Positions 51,433 to 60,216 of a stretch of 62,894 nucleotides of DNA are shown here, one piece after another. The notes under the pieces were generated by a model. That model was not told the origin of the DNA. It was given only the letters and a program-made list of their open reading frames with translations, and ran no database searches. Both the position numbers and the translations under genes were made by a program. The DNA is from Alteromonadaceae bacterium UBA2620 (GTDB taxonomy: Bacteria > Pseudomonadota > Gammaproteobacteria > Enterobacterales > Alteromonadaceae), in NCBI GenBank assembly GCA_002339125.1, contig DDJQ01000143.1, positions 547-63,440 on the forward strand, given 5' to 3'. Position 1 is the first letter of the stretch, and every line of letters begins with the position of its first letter.

Positions 51433-51826
51433 TCCAGTAATCTCCTCGTTTTGCCAGGATGTCGCTTAAACCGTTGCCTTTATCAAGCAAACGCTGTTGA
51501 AACTCTTCGGTGGTGATGCCCTGAAAGGCGGCCCCGGCGTCCTGGACAGAGACCCCGCGCGGGATACACATTTTGGCCAGGAAATAGATATTGGCCCCCA
51601 GTCGCAGCAGGCCCAGAAAATCCTGCGCCAGTACGGCTTCTTTGTATTCGCCTGTGACGCCCATTTTGTCGCAATAGGCCGCCGGGTCGGCGTCAAATTC
51701 CGCCCGACATGCTTCATCGTTAAAGGTGTATAACAATTTATTGATTGCATAAGCGGGATGCGCCCGTTGCCCGTCGAACACGTAAGTGCCGGGAATGTCA
51801 TCGTAGTCCTGTTTTTGCCAGTTCAT
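51425..51826 (-). CDS. ligA: Protocatechuate 4,5-dioxygenase alpha subunit (LigA-like)
   Basis: 133-residue small subunit that caps the LigB active site. ATGE-type segments YDDIPGTYVFDG, AYAINKLLYTFNDEACRAEFDADPAAYCDKMGVTGEYKEAV and LLRLGANIYFLAKM are characteristic. Strong ribosome site AAGGGG. It precedes ligB, with which it forms the alpha2-beta2 enzyme. Confidence 0.9.
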   Translation of the reverse strand: MNWQKQDYDDIPGTYVFDGQRAHPAYAINKLLYTFNDEACRAEFDADPAAYCDKMGVTGEYKEAVLAQDFLGLLRLGANIYFLAKMCIPRGVSVQDAGAAFQGITTEEFQQRLLDKGNGLSDILAKRGDYWNG

Positions 51827-51929
51827 GTGAGCCCCTTATTGATTTGATAATGGTATTTTATGTAGATATTCTGTGTTTATAAGGGTTAAATTAGATATTT
51901 AATGGTTAATTTTGTAGATTGTAATAAAA

Positions 51930-52796
51930 ATGTTGGCTAGTTTAGAGTTTGTTGATCTGTACGGTGAAAAAGGGCGCTTCTGGCATCAGACCTTTTTATA
52001 CTGTGAGCCGCTCACGCAACGCAGCGCCCGGCATGAATGGAAGATTCACCCCCATCGTCACCAACACATTACGCAAATCTTTGTGCTCACTGAGGGCGGT
52101 GTGGAGGTACAGTTCGATGACGAACATCACCGGATCACGGCGCCGGCATTATTGTACATTCCGGATGGCGTAATGCATGGCTTTGACTGGCAGTCGCACT
52201 CTCAGGGAACAGTGCTATCGGTGGCCTCGCCGATGCTGCGTCAGGTTGAACAAAACATAGGGGAATCAGTAGACACACTGGCAGAAGCGTTTGTACTGCC
52301 GGTGAATGAAGTGTATCTCAGCGCCTTACAGGTTCTTTGCACGGCGATTCAGCAAGAGGCCAGCAGCGCTTCCCTGCACCAGGGGAGTATGTTGCAGGCC
52401 CTGTTACAGCAACTGCTTATCTTAATGCATCGCATGCAACCTGCTATGGCCGAAGAGGGCAGTCTGAGTAAGCCAGAGCGCAAACTAAGACAGTTTCAGC
52501 AACTTATTCGCCAGCATTTTACGGTGCAGCACAAGGTGGCCTGGTATGCCCGGCAAATTGGTGTGAGCCAGGCTCATCTCAATCAAATCTGCCAACAATA
52601 CTTTAACTCTAACGCGCTGGCGCTGATCCACAATGTACTCATCAGCGAAGCAAAACGTTATCTGATTTTCAGCGACACTGCGGTTGCCGATATTGCAGAA
52701 CGATTGGGGTTTAACGAACCGGGTTATTTCAATAAGTTCTTCAAGCGGCATACGGGGCTGAGCCCCGCTGCCTATCGTCGCCAGAGTCAGGGTTAG
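51930..52796 (+). CDS. AraC-family regulator (PobR-like)
   Basis: 288 residues with an N-terminal cupin-like ligand domain (HPHRHQHITQIFVLTEGGVEVQFDD...PALLYIPDGVMHGFDWQSH) and a C-terminal pair of helix-turn-helices (VSQAHLNQICQQYF; VADIAERLGFNEPGYFNKFFKRHTGLSPAAYR). The HPHRH and PDGVMHGF motifs are those of PobR/aromatic-acid regulators. Divergent from ligAB across a 103-base promoter region, so it likely activates ligAB in response to an aromatic acid. Confidence 0.88.
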   Translation: MLASLEFVDLYGEKGRFWHQTFLYCEPLTQRSARHEWKIHPHRHQHITQIFVLTEGGVEVQFDDEHHRITAPALLYIPDGVMHGFDWQSHSQGTVLSVASPMLRQVEQNIGESVDTLAEAFVLPVNEVYLSALQVLCTAIQQEASSASLHQGSMLQALLQQLLILMHRMQPAMAEEGSLSKPERKLRQFQQLIRQHFTVQHKVAWYARQIGVSQAHLNQICQQYFNSNALALIHNVLISEAKRYLIFSDTAVADIAERLGFNEPGYFNKFFKRHTGLSPAAYRRQSQG

Positions 52797-53401
52797 AGAT
52801 CCAGAATGAGGCGCGGTGTTTTAGCCCGGGAGCAGCACACGGCAACCCGGTCCATTTGTGCTTTTTCCTTGTCGTTTAAAAACACGTCTTTGTGATCGGC
52901 TTCACCGCCGAGTAGCGGAGTGATACAGGTGCCACAAACCCCTTCTTCACAGGAAACCGGTACAAAGAAGCCGTTGTCCTCGAGGGCTTCCAGCATGGAC
53001 TCATCCTTACCAACACTGACTATCTGACCGGTACTGGCAATTTCCACCTCAAAACTGCCGTCATTGGAATGATCAATAGGCTCAGCGGTAAAGAATTCAC
53101 GATGTAGCCGTTCAGAGTCGATACCCTGCTGCGCCGACAATTTAAGCACGTCGTTGATAAATCCATTCGGGCCACAGACAAAAATATCGCTGTCGGCAGG
53201 GGCTGCTTTGATCAGCGCATCAATATCCAGGCGGACTCCCTGAGTCGCTTTATCGTGAACATGAACATTTGCCAGCGAAGTGTACTGTTCACTGAGCAAA
53301 TTATCTGACCCGTTGGCGTTAGCATAATAGAGACTAAATGGTCGGTTGCCAGCGAGGCACACATTGAAGAGGATCGAAGTTAGTGATGCCTTCTGAATCA
53401 A
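52793..53401 (-). pseudogene. 3' remnant of a vanB-like oxygenase reductase
   Basis: 202 codons encode the last part of a class I FNR-type reductase: the NAD-binding segment ending DIFVCGPNGFINDVL near 95, then a plant-type 2Fe-2S ferredoxin domain with CEEGVCGTC and a later CCSRAK. The N-terminal FMN/FAD domain (about 110 residues in VanB) is missing, and the frame begins within the NAD domain at LAGNRPFSLYYA. The 5' sequence instead encodes the start of a shikimate-dehydrogenase-like protein, so a deletion has fused two genes. Vanillate or phthalate-type oxygenase reductase is the likely parent. Confidence 0.8.
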
Positions 53402-53510
53402 TTAATTCATAATGCAGGAGCTCATCAACCTGACGGGCCAGAAAGAGTTGCAGTTTGCCCATTTTTGAGCGGGCAATGTGGGCGCCCATCAGACCAAGCT
53501 TTTTTTGCAT
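53334..53510 (-). pseudogene. 5' remnant of a shikimate/quinate-dehydrogenase-like gene
   Basis: 58 codons from an ATG at 53510, reading MQKKLGLMGAHIARSKMGKL then HYELIDSEGITNFD. The first 46 residues match the N-terminal substrate domain of AroE-like catabolic dehydrogenases (LGLMGxxIARSxxxxL, YELIDSEG). After that the similarity stops and the frame runs through the vanB-like remnant in another frame to a TAG at 53334. This is the other half of the deletion scar. Quinate/shikimate feeding into protocatechuate would suit the neighbouring ligAB. Confidence 0.65.
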
Positions 53511-53704
53511 AACAACAGAGCTTCCAAAAGAACCAATACCAGTAGACAGGCGCTATTACAGCCGTTATCTGCCAGCCTGTAAAATATCAAAAGAAGGCAG
53601 TGCTATAACATTGCGTTAATTAATACTGCCTGTTTGCGGTAAAAGCCGGGGAAAGGGCGCTATGTCTCAGGCGATCATAACCTCAGGTTAACCATACGTT
53701 GCCG

Positions 53705-56700
53705 CTAGAGTAGCTTGTGCTGGCGTAACAGGCGTTTGAGAGCGGCCGGTTTTAAGGGTTTGGGTAAATACAGCAAGCCTGCCTCGCGGGCCTCGTCGCG
53801 AACCCCGTCGTGGCGGTTTGCAGTATTTAATATACCCGGGACGGCCTGCTGCCAGTGCTCACGCAGATGCCTTACTACGTTGATGCCGGTTTCGCCGTGA
53901 TCCAGATGATAATCGACCAGCATGAGGTCTGGTATGCTGTTAAGCGCCAGCGCTTCTTCACAGGTTCTTGCCACCATGACCTGAGCGCCCCAGTCGGCCA
54001 GCAAGGCTTCCATGGCACTACTTATCTGTTCATCGTTTTCAATAACCAGGATGCGCCGCCCCTCGAGTAATTTAACGCTATCTGAACGTTTATCTGATAC
54101 CACTTCGGTATGACGCTGGATTGTCTCGAAGGAGCGTTCAACTGTAATACTAAACCCCGTGCCCTTACCGGTTTGCGATGCAACTCGGACAGGGTGAACC
54201 AGTAACTGACTGATACGCTCGACGATAGTTAAACCCAGTCCGAGGCCCTGATTATGCTGCTGGTCGAGCTGGTGGAACTCATTAAAAATATCCTGTAACT
54301 GGTTTTCCGGGATCCCCGGGCCGGTGTCAATCACCGCAATGTCTATCTTGTCTGCGGAACGATGCCTGACGCCAATTAACACTGCACCGCTTTCGGTATA
54401 GCGCACGGCATTGGACAACAGATTCTGGATAATTCGTCGCAGTAGTTTGGGATCTGAGTAGACCTTCACGGTGGTAGGTACATAGCGCAGCGTTAACGAT
54501 TTTTGTTCGCCGATGATTTTAAATTCATTCACCAGGCCGGCGAGCACATCATCCAGAGCGAAATGAGACTTTTGTACCGTCAGGCGTCCGGACTCAAGAC
54601 GCGTCATGTCGAGCAGTGAGGTAAGCAGCGATTCTGCGCTGTTTAAAGAATGTAGCAGCCCTTCACTCATGCTGTGCAACTCGGTACCGGACGTTTTCTG
54701 CACCAGCATCGAGGCAAACAACGTAGCGGCATTAAAAGGCTGCATCAGATCGTGGCCGGCGGCGGCCAGGAACTTGGTTTTGCTTAAATTCGCCTGGTCG
54801 GCTTCCTGCTTGGCAACCTCAAGCTGTTTAGTGCGATGTGCTACCCGGGCTTCCAGCTCGGTTTTCGCTTGCTCCAGTTGGTCCTGAATTTTGATGTAGG
54901 CGGTGATATCGCTGTAAGTGGTTACATAGCCGCCGCCTGGTAACGGGCTACCGTTAAGCTCAATCACCCGGCCATCAGCCTGCTTACGCACATATTTATA
55001 TTCGCTACCGGCTGCCATGTATTGCACCCGCTTGTCGATCTCTTCCTGCATATTGCCCACTTCGCCTAACAGGCCGCGGCGGGCATTATATTGCAGCAGA
55101 TCTTTAATCGGCATGCCCACCTGTACTACGCCAGCCGGGTAATTGAACATGTCCAGGTAACTGTCATTCCAGGCCAGCATGTTAAGGCTCTGGTCGAGCA
55201 CTACTATGCCTTGTTGGATATGCTGGACCGAAGACATCAGTACTTCATGATTAAACTGAAAACTTTGTGAGGCTTCTTCTACCCAGTGCACCAGATTAGA
55301 AAATCCCCGGCCCTGAGAATCGGCTATGGCAGTAAGTAGCAAGCGGGCACTGGGGTGGCCTATTTGCCCGGCCATCAGTTTTTCCACCCGCACTAGCAGG
55401 CCCTGACTGGCATAGCCCTGACGACTATTACCGGTATCATTGCCACTGAGTTGTCTGGCCAACGTAGCGTGCACTCGGGGCTCCAGAACCCGCTCGGTTA
55501 ACGACAATAAATCACTTACCGGGATGGCCAGCTCCGGCTCTTCGGCAGGACTATCAGGCTGCAGGTGTTCTTTTTCATGGTTGGCTTTTGCCACAGGCAA
55601 CAGCGCTGCAACTAAAACATAAACCACGCAGTTAATAACCAGACTCAGCACATAGCTGGTGGCCAGCTCATGATCGCTGGGAATGGGATTAAAGTAATAG
55701 CTGGACAGCAGGCTGGGATAGAGCATCCAGACAACCCAGCCAATAAAACCGGCCAGCATGCCACTGATAGCGGCGGTTTTACTGCGCTTTTGCCAGTACA
55801 GGCTAAACATCATGGCAGGCAGCATCTGCGATAGCAGCGCCATGGCAATGATGCCGCTTTTCACTAGCGGCGCGCTTTGGCTGATATTTACGTGATACCA
55901 GAAAGCCACTGACAACACCACCAGTACGGTGAGCCGGCGAATATTCAATAACTGGCTGGCCTCCATGGTATGCCGTGCCTGCTTTTTGAGTTTGAACTTA
56001 AACCACAGCGGCGTGATCAGGTTGTTGGCAATCATTATCCCCAGTGCCAGTGTTGCCACAATGATCATGCTGGTGGTCGCCGACAATCCGCCCAAAAAGG
56101 CGATAACCGATACGGTAAGGTTTTGCTCATGCAGTGGGATCGCCAGCACCAGCGAGTCTGACTGAGCGGTAGTCGGATCGAGCAGTACACTGCCTGCCAG
56201 CGCGATGGGCAGCAGGAAAATCGTCATGCCTAAAAGATACAGAGGAAACAGCCAGCGGGCTGTTTTTAACTCGCCGGTGCCATTATTCTCAACAAAGTTC
56301 ATATGAAACTGGCGGGGCAACACGAACATGGCACAAATGCCAAGCAAAATATGACTAACGTAAACTACCCAGCTTTTGTCGGCGTATAAAATGTCGCGCC
56401 CGGGCTGATGCTGAGCAGCCTGGGCTACCAGGTCGAATAATCCGTCGAACAAGCCGTAACACACATATATGCCTACCACAGACAAACCAACAAGCTTAAT
56501 CATCGACTCAGCGGCGATCGTAACTAACAGCCCTGGGTGTTTTTCGGTGAGGCTGAGGGTTTGGGTACCAAATAAAATAGCAAACAGCGCCATAAGCGCG
56601 GCAACGTACAACCCTACCGTGCCTGAGCCGCTGTCTGCATCTGCGGTAAGCAGGTTAATGCTTTCGGTAATGGCATCGAGTTGCAGGGCGATATAGGGCA

Positions 56701-57076
56701 CAACACCAACAAAACAAAGCAAGGTAATGAGTGCCGCCAGGCTATGCGAGCGGTCGTACCGCAGACTGATAAAGTCAGCCAGTGAGCTGACGCTGTTTTG
56801 CTGGCAAATACGGGTAATCTTAATTAATACCGGAAAGGCAAACAGCATCACCAGCGCAATGCCAACATAAGTAGGAAACACCGGCCAGCCATAATGGGTG
56901 GTTTGGGTGGTGGTGCCAAAAAACGCCCAGGACGTACAGTGAACCCCGAGCCCTAAACTATACAGGACGGGATGCTGCTTGTTTTTATCAATTTTTTTGT
57001 CACCCCAAAATGCCAGCGCGAACAAACCTGCCAGATAAAGCAGGACGATCGCGCTCACACTCCAAATGTTTAGCAT
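53705..57076 (-). CDS. Symporter-domain hybrid histidine kinase (CbrA/NahK-like)
   Basis: 1123 residues. Residues 1 to about 490 form a sodium:solute symporter-type domain with about 13 helices (FGTTTQTTHYGWPVFPTY; NNLITPLWFKF). Next a PAS domain near 620-730 (HIQQGIVVLDQSLNMLAWND), a coiled linker, a dimerisation domain with the acceptor His in FLAAAGHDLMQPFNAATLF, a catalytic domain with NLLSNAVRYTESG, DTGPGIP and GLGLGLTI, and a C-terminal receiver with Asp in DLMLVDYHLDHGETG. Likely partner of the LuxR-type regulator at 49862-50539, since no cognate gene is adjacent. It may sense a transported nutrient. Confidence 0.92.
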   Translation of the reverse strand: MLNIWSVSAIVLLYLAGLFALAFWGDKKIDKNKQHPVLYSLGLGVHCTSWAFFGTTTQTTHYGWPVFPTYVGIALVMLFAFPVLIKITRICQQNSVSSLADFISLRYDRSHSLAALITLLCFVGVVPYIALQLDAITESINLLTADADSGSGTVGLYVAALMALFAILFGTQTLSLTEKHPGLLVTIAAESMIKLVGLSVVGIYVCYGLFDGLFDLVAQAAQHQPGRDILYADKSWVVYVSHILLGICAMFVLPRQFHMNFVENNGTGELKTARWLFPLYLLGMTIFLLPIALAGSVLLDPTTAQSDSLVLAIPLHEQNLTVSVIAFLGGLSATTSMIIVATLALGIMIANNLITPLWFKFKLKKQARHTMEASQLLNIRRLTVLVVLSVAFWYHVNISQSAPLVKSGIIAMALLSQMLPAMMFSLYWQKRSKTAAISGMLAGFIGWVVWMLYPSLLSSYYFNPIPSDHELATSYVLSLVINCVVYVLVAALLPVAKANHEKEHLQPDSPAEEPELAIPVSDLLSLTERVLEPRVHATLARQLSGNDTGNSRQGYASQGLLVRVEKLMAGQIGHPSARLLLTAIADSQGRGFSNLVHWVEEASQSFQFNHEVLMSSVQHIQQGIVVLDQSLNMLAWNDSYLDMFNYPAGVVQVGMPIKDLLQYNARRGLLGEVGNMQEEIDKRVQYMAAGSEYKYVRKQADGRVIELNGSPLPGGGYVTTYSDITAYIKIQDQLEQAKTELEARVAHRTKQLEVAKQEADQANLSKTKFLAAAGHDLMQPFNAATLFASMLVQKTSGTELHSMSEGLLHSLNSAESLLTSLLDMTRLESGRLTVQKSHFALDDVLAGLVNEFKIIGEQKSLTLRYVPTTVKVYSDPKLLRRIIQNLLSNAVRYTESGAVLIGVRHRSADKIDIAVIDTGPGIPENQLQDIFNEFHQLDQQHNQGLGLGLTIVERISQLLVHPVRVASQTGKGTGFSITVERSFETIQRHTEVVSDKRSDSVKLLEGRRILVIENDEQISSAMEALLADWGAQVMVARTCEEALALNSIPDLMLVDYHLDHGETGINVVRHLREHWQQAVPGILNTANRHDGVRDEAREAGLLYLPKPLKPAALKRLLRQHKLL

Positions 57077-57247
57077 GATGAATAGCCCTTATTTGCTGCG
57101 CAGTTAAATTAGCACAATTCCTGTTCATGTTGATATTTTGTAAACATTTTTTATCAGTAAAACGCTTCCGATTAGGTGCAATAAACGGCCATCGACCGGC
57201 AGCGGGTAAAGAAAATTGCGGCAAACCATAAAAAAATTGTGGATACC

Positions 57248-57277
57248 CTTGAAGGGCGTCAAACCACCCCCATAAAT
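57248..57277 (+). promoter_or_regulatory. Heat-shock (sigma-32) promoter of grpE
   Basis: CTTGAAG (57248-57254) and CCCCATAAAT (57268-57277) are separated by 13 bases, which matches the sigma-32 consensus CTTGAAA-N13-15-CCCCATNT almost perfectly. It lies 45 bases before the grpE start. Confidence 0.85.
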
Positions 57278-57321
57278 AGCCTCAATGTGAAAACGACCCA
57301 ATTTAACTTGTGGAGGAAAGC

Positions 57322-57972
57322 ATGAGCGAGCCACGCGACGTGCAATCAGAACAAAATGAAACCGTAGACCCGCAAACCGACGCCCAGGCAGTTGATGCTG
57401 AGCAGGTGGAAGTGGTAGAGGGCGAAACTCCCGAAGAAGCCCTGGCTGGTGAAGTTGTTGATGAAACAGCAGAAAAAATTGCCAGCCTGGAAAAAGCGCT
57501 GGCGGCGGCAGAAGCCAAAGTGGCCGAGCAACAAGACAGCGTGTTGCGGGCTCGTGCAGAAGCTGATAACGCCCGCCGTCGTGCTGACGGAGAAGTAGAG
57601 AAAGCCCGCAAATTCGCACTGGAGCGCTTTGCCGGTGAACTGCTGCCGGTTATTGATAACCTCGAGCGTGGTCTGCAAATGGCAGATACCGAAAACGAAG
57701 CTATCAAGCCGATGGTAGAAGGGGTTGAAATGACCCTAAAATCTTTCGTTAGCACAATTGAAAAATTTGGAATGGCCCCTATTGATCCGCAAGGCGAGGC
57801 GTTCAATCCAGAACTGCATCAGGCTATGTCGATGCAGGAAAGCGCTGACCATGAACCGAACACGGTAATGGCAGTGATGCAAAAAGGCTACGAATTAAAC
57901 GGACGTTTGCTGCGTCCGGCCATGGTAATGGTTTCGCGTGCACCAAGTAGCGGTGTGGATACGCAGGCTTAA
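57322..57972 (+). CDS. grpE: Nucleotide exchange factor GrpE
   Basis: 216 residues from the ATG at 57322, which has GGAGGA upstream; the frame extends four codons further back with a poorer site. Acidic disordered N terminus, a long coiled helix (residues about 55-110), then the C-terminal beta domain with PIDPQGEAFNPELHQAMSMQESADHEPNTVMAVMQKGYELNGRLLRPAMVMVSR. It releases ADP from DnaK. Heat-shock promoter upstream. Confidence 0.96.
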   Translation: MSEPRDVQSEQNETVDPQTDAQAVDAEQVEVVEGETPEEALAGEVVDETAEKIASLEKALAAAEAKVAEQQDSVLRARAEADNARRRADGEVEKARKFALERFAGELLPVIDNLERGLQMADTENEAIKPMVEGVEMTLKSFVSTIEKFGMAPIDPQGEAFNPELHQAMSMQESADHEPNTVMAVMQKGYELNGRLLRPAMVMVSRAPSSGVDTQA

Positions 57973-58059
57973 CAGATATTTTTTAATGACAGGTATTGAA
58001 ATTGGTGGTGAATAACCCCACTAATTTTGCAAGATTACAGAATTATACGGAGACACGTA

Positions 58060-59988
58060 ATGGGTAGAATCATTGGTATCGACTTAGGTACAACGAATTC
58101 ATGTGTCGCAGTTTTAGACGGCGACAAACCGCGAGTAATTGAGAACGCGGAAGGTGACCGCACCACGCCATCAATTATCGCTTACACTAACGACGGTGAG
58201 ACCCTGGTTGGTCAGTCTGCGAAACGTCAGGCTGTGACAAACCCGGAAAATACATTATTCGCTATCAAGCGTTTAATTGGTCGTCGTTTTGAAGACAAAG
58301 AAGTACAACGCGACATCGACATCATGCCTTTCAAAATTGCTAAGGCTGACAACGGTGATGCGTGGGTAGAAGTGAAAGGCGACAAAATGGCGCCGCCACA
58401 GGTTTCTGCCGAAGTACTGAAGAAAATGAAAAAGACCGCCGAAGACTATCTGGGCGAGAAAGTAACCGGTGCGGTAATTACGGTACCAGCTTACTTTAAC
58501 GACTCTCAGCGTCAGGCAACTAAAGATGCTGGTCGTATTGCGGGTCTGGAAGTTAAGCGTATTATCAACGAGCCAACCGCTGCTGCACTTGCCTACGGCA
58601 TGGACAAAAAGCAGGGCGATAACGTTGTTGCGGTTTACGATTTAGGTGGTGGTACTTTCGATATCTCTATCATCGAAATCGATGAAGTAGACGGCGAGCA
58701 CACTTTTGAAGTACTGGCGACTAACGGTGACACGCACTTAGGTGGTGAGGACTTCGATAACCGTGTAATTACTTACCTGGTAGACGAGTTCCACAAAGAT
58801 CAGGGCATCAACCTGCGTAAAGATCCGCTGGCGATGCAACGCTTAAAAGAAGCGGGTGAGAAAGCGAAAATCGAACTGTCTTCTTCACAGCAAACGGAAG
58901 TAAACCTGCCGTACATCACAGCAGATGCCTCAGGTCCTAAGCACTTAGCGATCAAACTGACCCGTGCCAAGCTTGAGTCACTGGTAGAAGATATGGTGAA
59001 AGAGTCACTTGAGCCGGTTAAGAAGGCTCTGGCTGATGCCGATCTTTCAGTAAGTGATGTTAACGACATCATCCTGGTAGGTGGTCAAACCCGTATGCCT
59101 CTGGTACAGAAGTACGTAACAGAGTTCTTCGGTAAAGAGCCACGTAAAGACGTCAACCCTGATGAAGCGGTAGCAGTAGGTGCTGCAATTCAAGGTGGTG
59201 TATTGTCTGGTGATGTTAAAGACGTACTGCTGTTGGACGTTACCCCGCTTTCACTGGGTATCGAGACCATGGGCGGCGTAATGACAGCGCTGATTGAGAA
59301 GAACACGACGATTCCGACTAAAAAATCGCAAACCTTCTCAACCGCAGAAGACAACCAATCTGCAGTAACTGTACACGTGCTGCAGGGTGAGCGTAAACAG
59401 GCACAGGGCAACAAGTCACTGGGTCAGTTTAACTTAGAAGGTATTCGTCCGGCAGCGCGCGGCGTACCGCAAATCGAAGTAACATTCGATATCGATGCCG
59501 ACGGTATCCTGCACGTATCTGCTAAAGATAAGGACACCGGTAAAGAACAGAAGATCACCATCCAGGCGTCTTCTGGTCTGAACGAAGACGAAATCGAAAA
59601 AATGGTTGCCGACGCGGAAGCGAACAAAGAAGCCGATAAGAAGTTCGAAGAACTGATTCAGGCTCGTAACCAGGCTGACGGTATGATCCACGCTACCCGT
59701 AAGCAAATGGACGAAGTAGGTGACGCACTGAGCGCCGACGATAAAGCGCCTATCGAAGAAGCCCTGAGCGCGCTGGAAACAGCAGCGAAAGGCGAAGATA
59801 AAGCGGAAATCGAAGCGAAAACTCAGGAGCTTATCCAGGCTTCATCAAAGTTGATGGAAGCGGCTCAGGCACAGCAAGCAGCGGCTGGCGGTGCTGAAGG
59901 CGCGGATGCTGGTGCGAGCCAGGGCAAGCCTGACGATGACGTTGTTGACGCTGAGTTTGAAGAAGTCAAAGACGACGATAAAAAGTAA
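58060..59988 (+). CDS. dnaK: Chaperone DnaK (Hsp70)
   Basis: 642 residues from the ATG at 58060 (MGRIIGIDLGTTNSCVAV) with GGAG upstream. ATPase domain with VAVYDLGGGTFDISIIEI and ILVGGQTRMPLVQ, linker DVLLLDVTPLSLG, substrate-binding domain and lid, and the C-terminal EFEEVKDDDKK tail. It follows grpE by 87 bases and probably shares its heat-shock transcript; a terminator lies downstream. Confidence 0.98.
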   Translation: MGRIIGIDLGTTNSCVAVLDGDKPRVIENAEGDRTTPSIIAYTNDGETLVGQSAKRQAVTNPENTLFAIKRLIGRRFEDKEVQRDIDIMPFKIAKADNGDAWVEVKGDKMAPPQVSAEVLKKMKKTAEDYLGEKVTGAVITVPAYFNDSQRQATKDAGRIAGLEVKRIINEPTAAALAYGMDKKQGDNVVAVYDLGGGTFDISIIEIDEVDGEHTFEVLATNGDTHLGGEDFDNRVITYLVDEFHKDQGINLRKDPLAMQRLKEAGEKAKIELSSSQQTEVNLPYITADASGPKHLAIKLTRAKLESLVEDMVKESLEPVKKALADADLSVSDVNDIILVGGQTRMPLVQKYVTEFFGKEPRKDVNPDEAVAVGAAIQGGVLSGDVKDVLLLDVTPLSLGIETMGGVMTALIEKNTTIPTKKSQTFSTAEDNQSAVTVHVLQGERKQAQGNKSLGQFNLEGIRPAARGVPQIEVTFDIDADGILHVSAKDKDTGKEQKITIQASSGLNEDEIEKMVADAEANKEADKKFEELIQARNQADGMIHATRKQMDEVGDALSADDKAPIEEALSALETAAKGEDKAEIEAKTQELIQASSKLMEAAQAQQAAAGGAEGADAGASQGKPDDDVVDAEFEEVKDDDKK

Positions 59989-60000
59989 GTAACACGAAAT

Positions 60001-60020
60001 ACCGGCGGTCTGCCGCCGGT
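60001..60020 (+). terminator. Stem-loop after dnaK
   Basis: Perfect 8-bp stem ACCGGCGG-TCTG-CCGCCGGT immediately after dnaK. No T run; it may stabilise the transcript or pause polymerase before the terminator at 60034. Confidence 0.6.
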
Positions 60021-60033
60021 TAGCGTTACCATC

Positions 60034-60067
60034 AGGCGCAGCAGCACACAGCTTGTTGCGCCTTTTT
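60034..60067 (+). terminator. Rho-independent terminator after dnaK
   Basis: AGGCGCA (60034-60040) pairs with TGCGCCT (60057-60063), followed by TTTTT. Partial readthrough to dnaJ is possible, since no clear dnaJ heat-shock promoter is visible in the remaining spacer. Confidence 0.7.
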
Positions 60068-60072
60068 ATGTA

Positions 60073-60150
60073 ATACCCATTCCACAAACTATGTTGAAGG
60101 CCGGTATGGCCAACAGTTATCTTAAAGCACATGGTTGCTGAAATGGGTAT
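60073..60150. repeat. 78-bp imperfect palindromic repeat between dnaK and dnaJ
   Basis: Ends are exact inverted copies, ATACCCATT (60073-60081) and AATGGGTAT (60142-60150). The arms continue to pair in part (AAC-ATGT with ACAT-GGTT) and the centre folds as GGCC-GGTAT-GGCC (60099-60111). It resembles intergenic hairpin elements such as ERIC or small MITEs in design. Dispersal in the genome cannot be seen from one copy. Confidence 0.55.
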
Positions 60151-60216
60151 AGTAACAATTAAGCAATCGGGCAATGCACACTGCGTTGCTGTTAACGGGT
60201 AGGAATAGCGAGCGAT

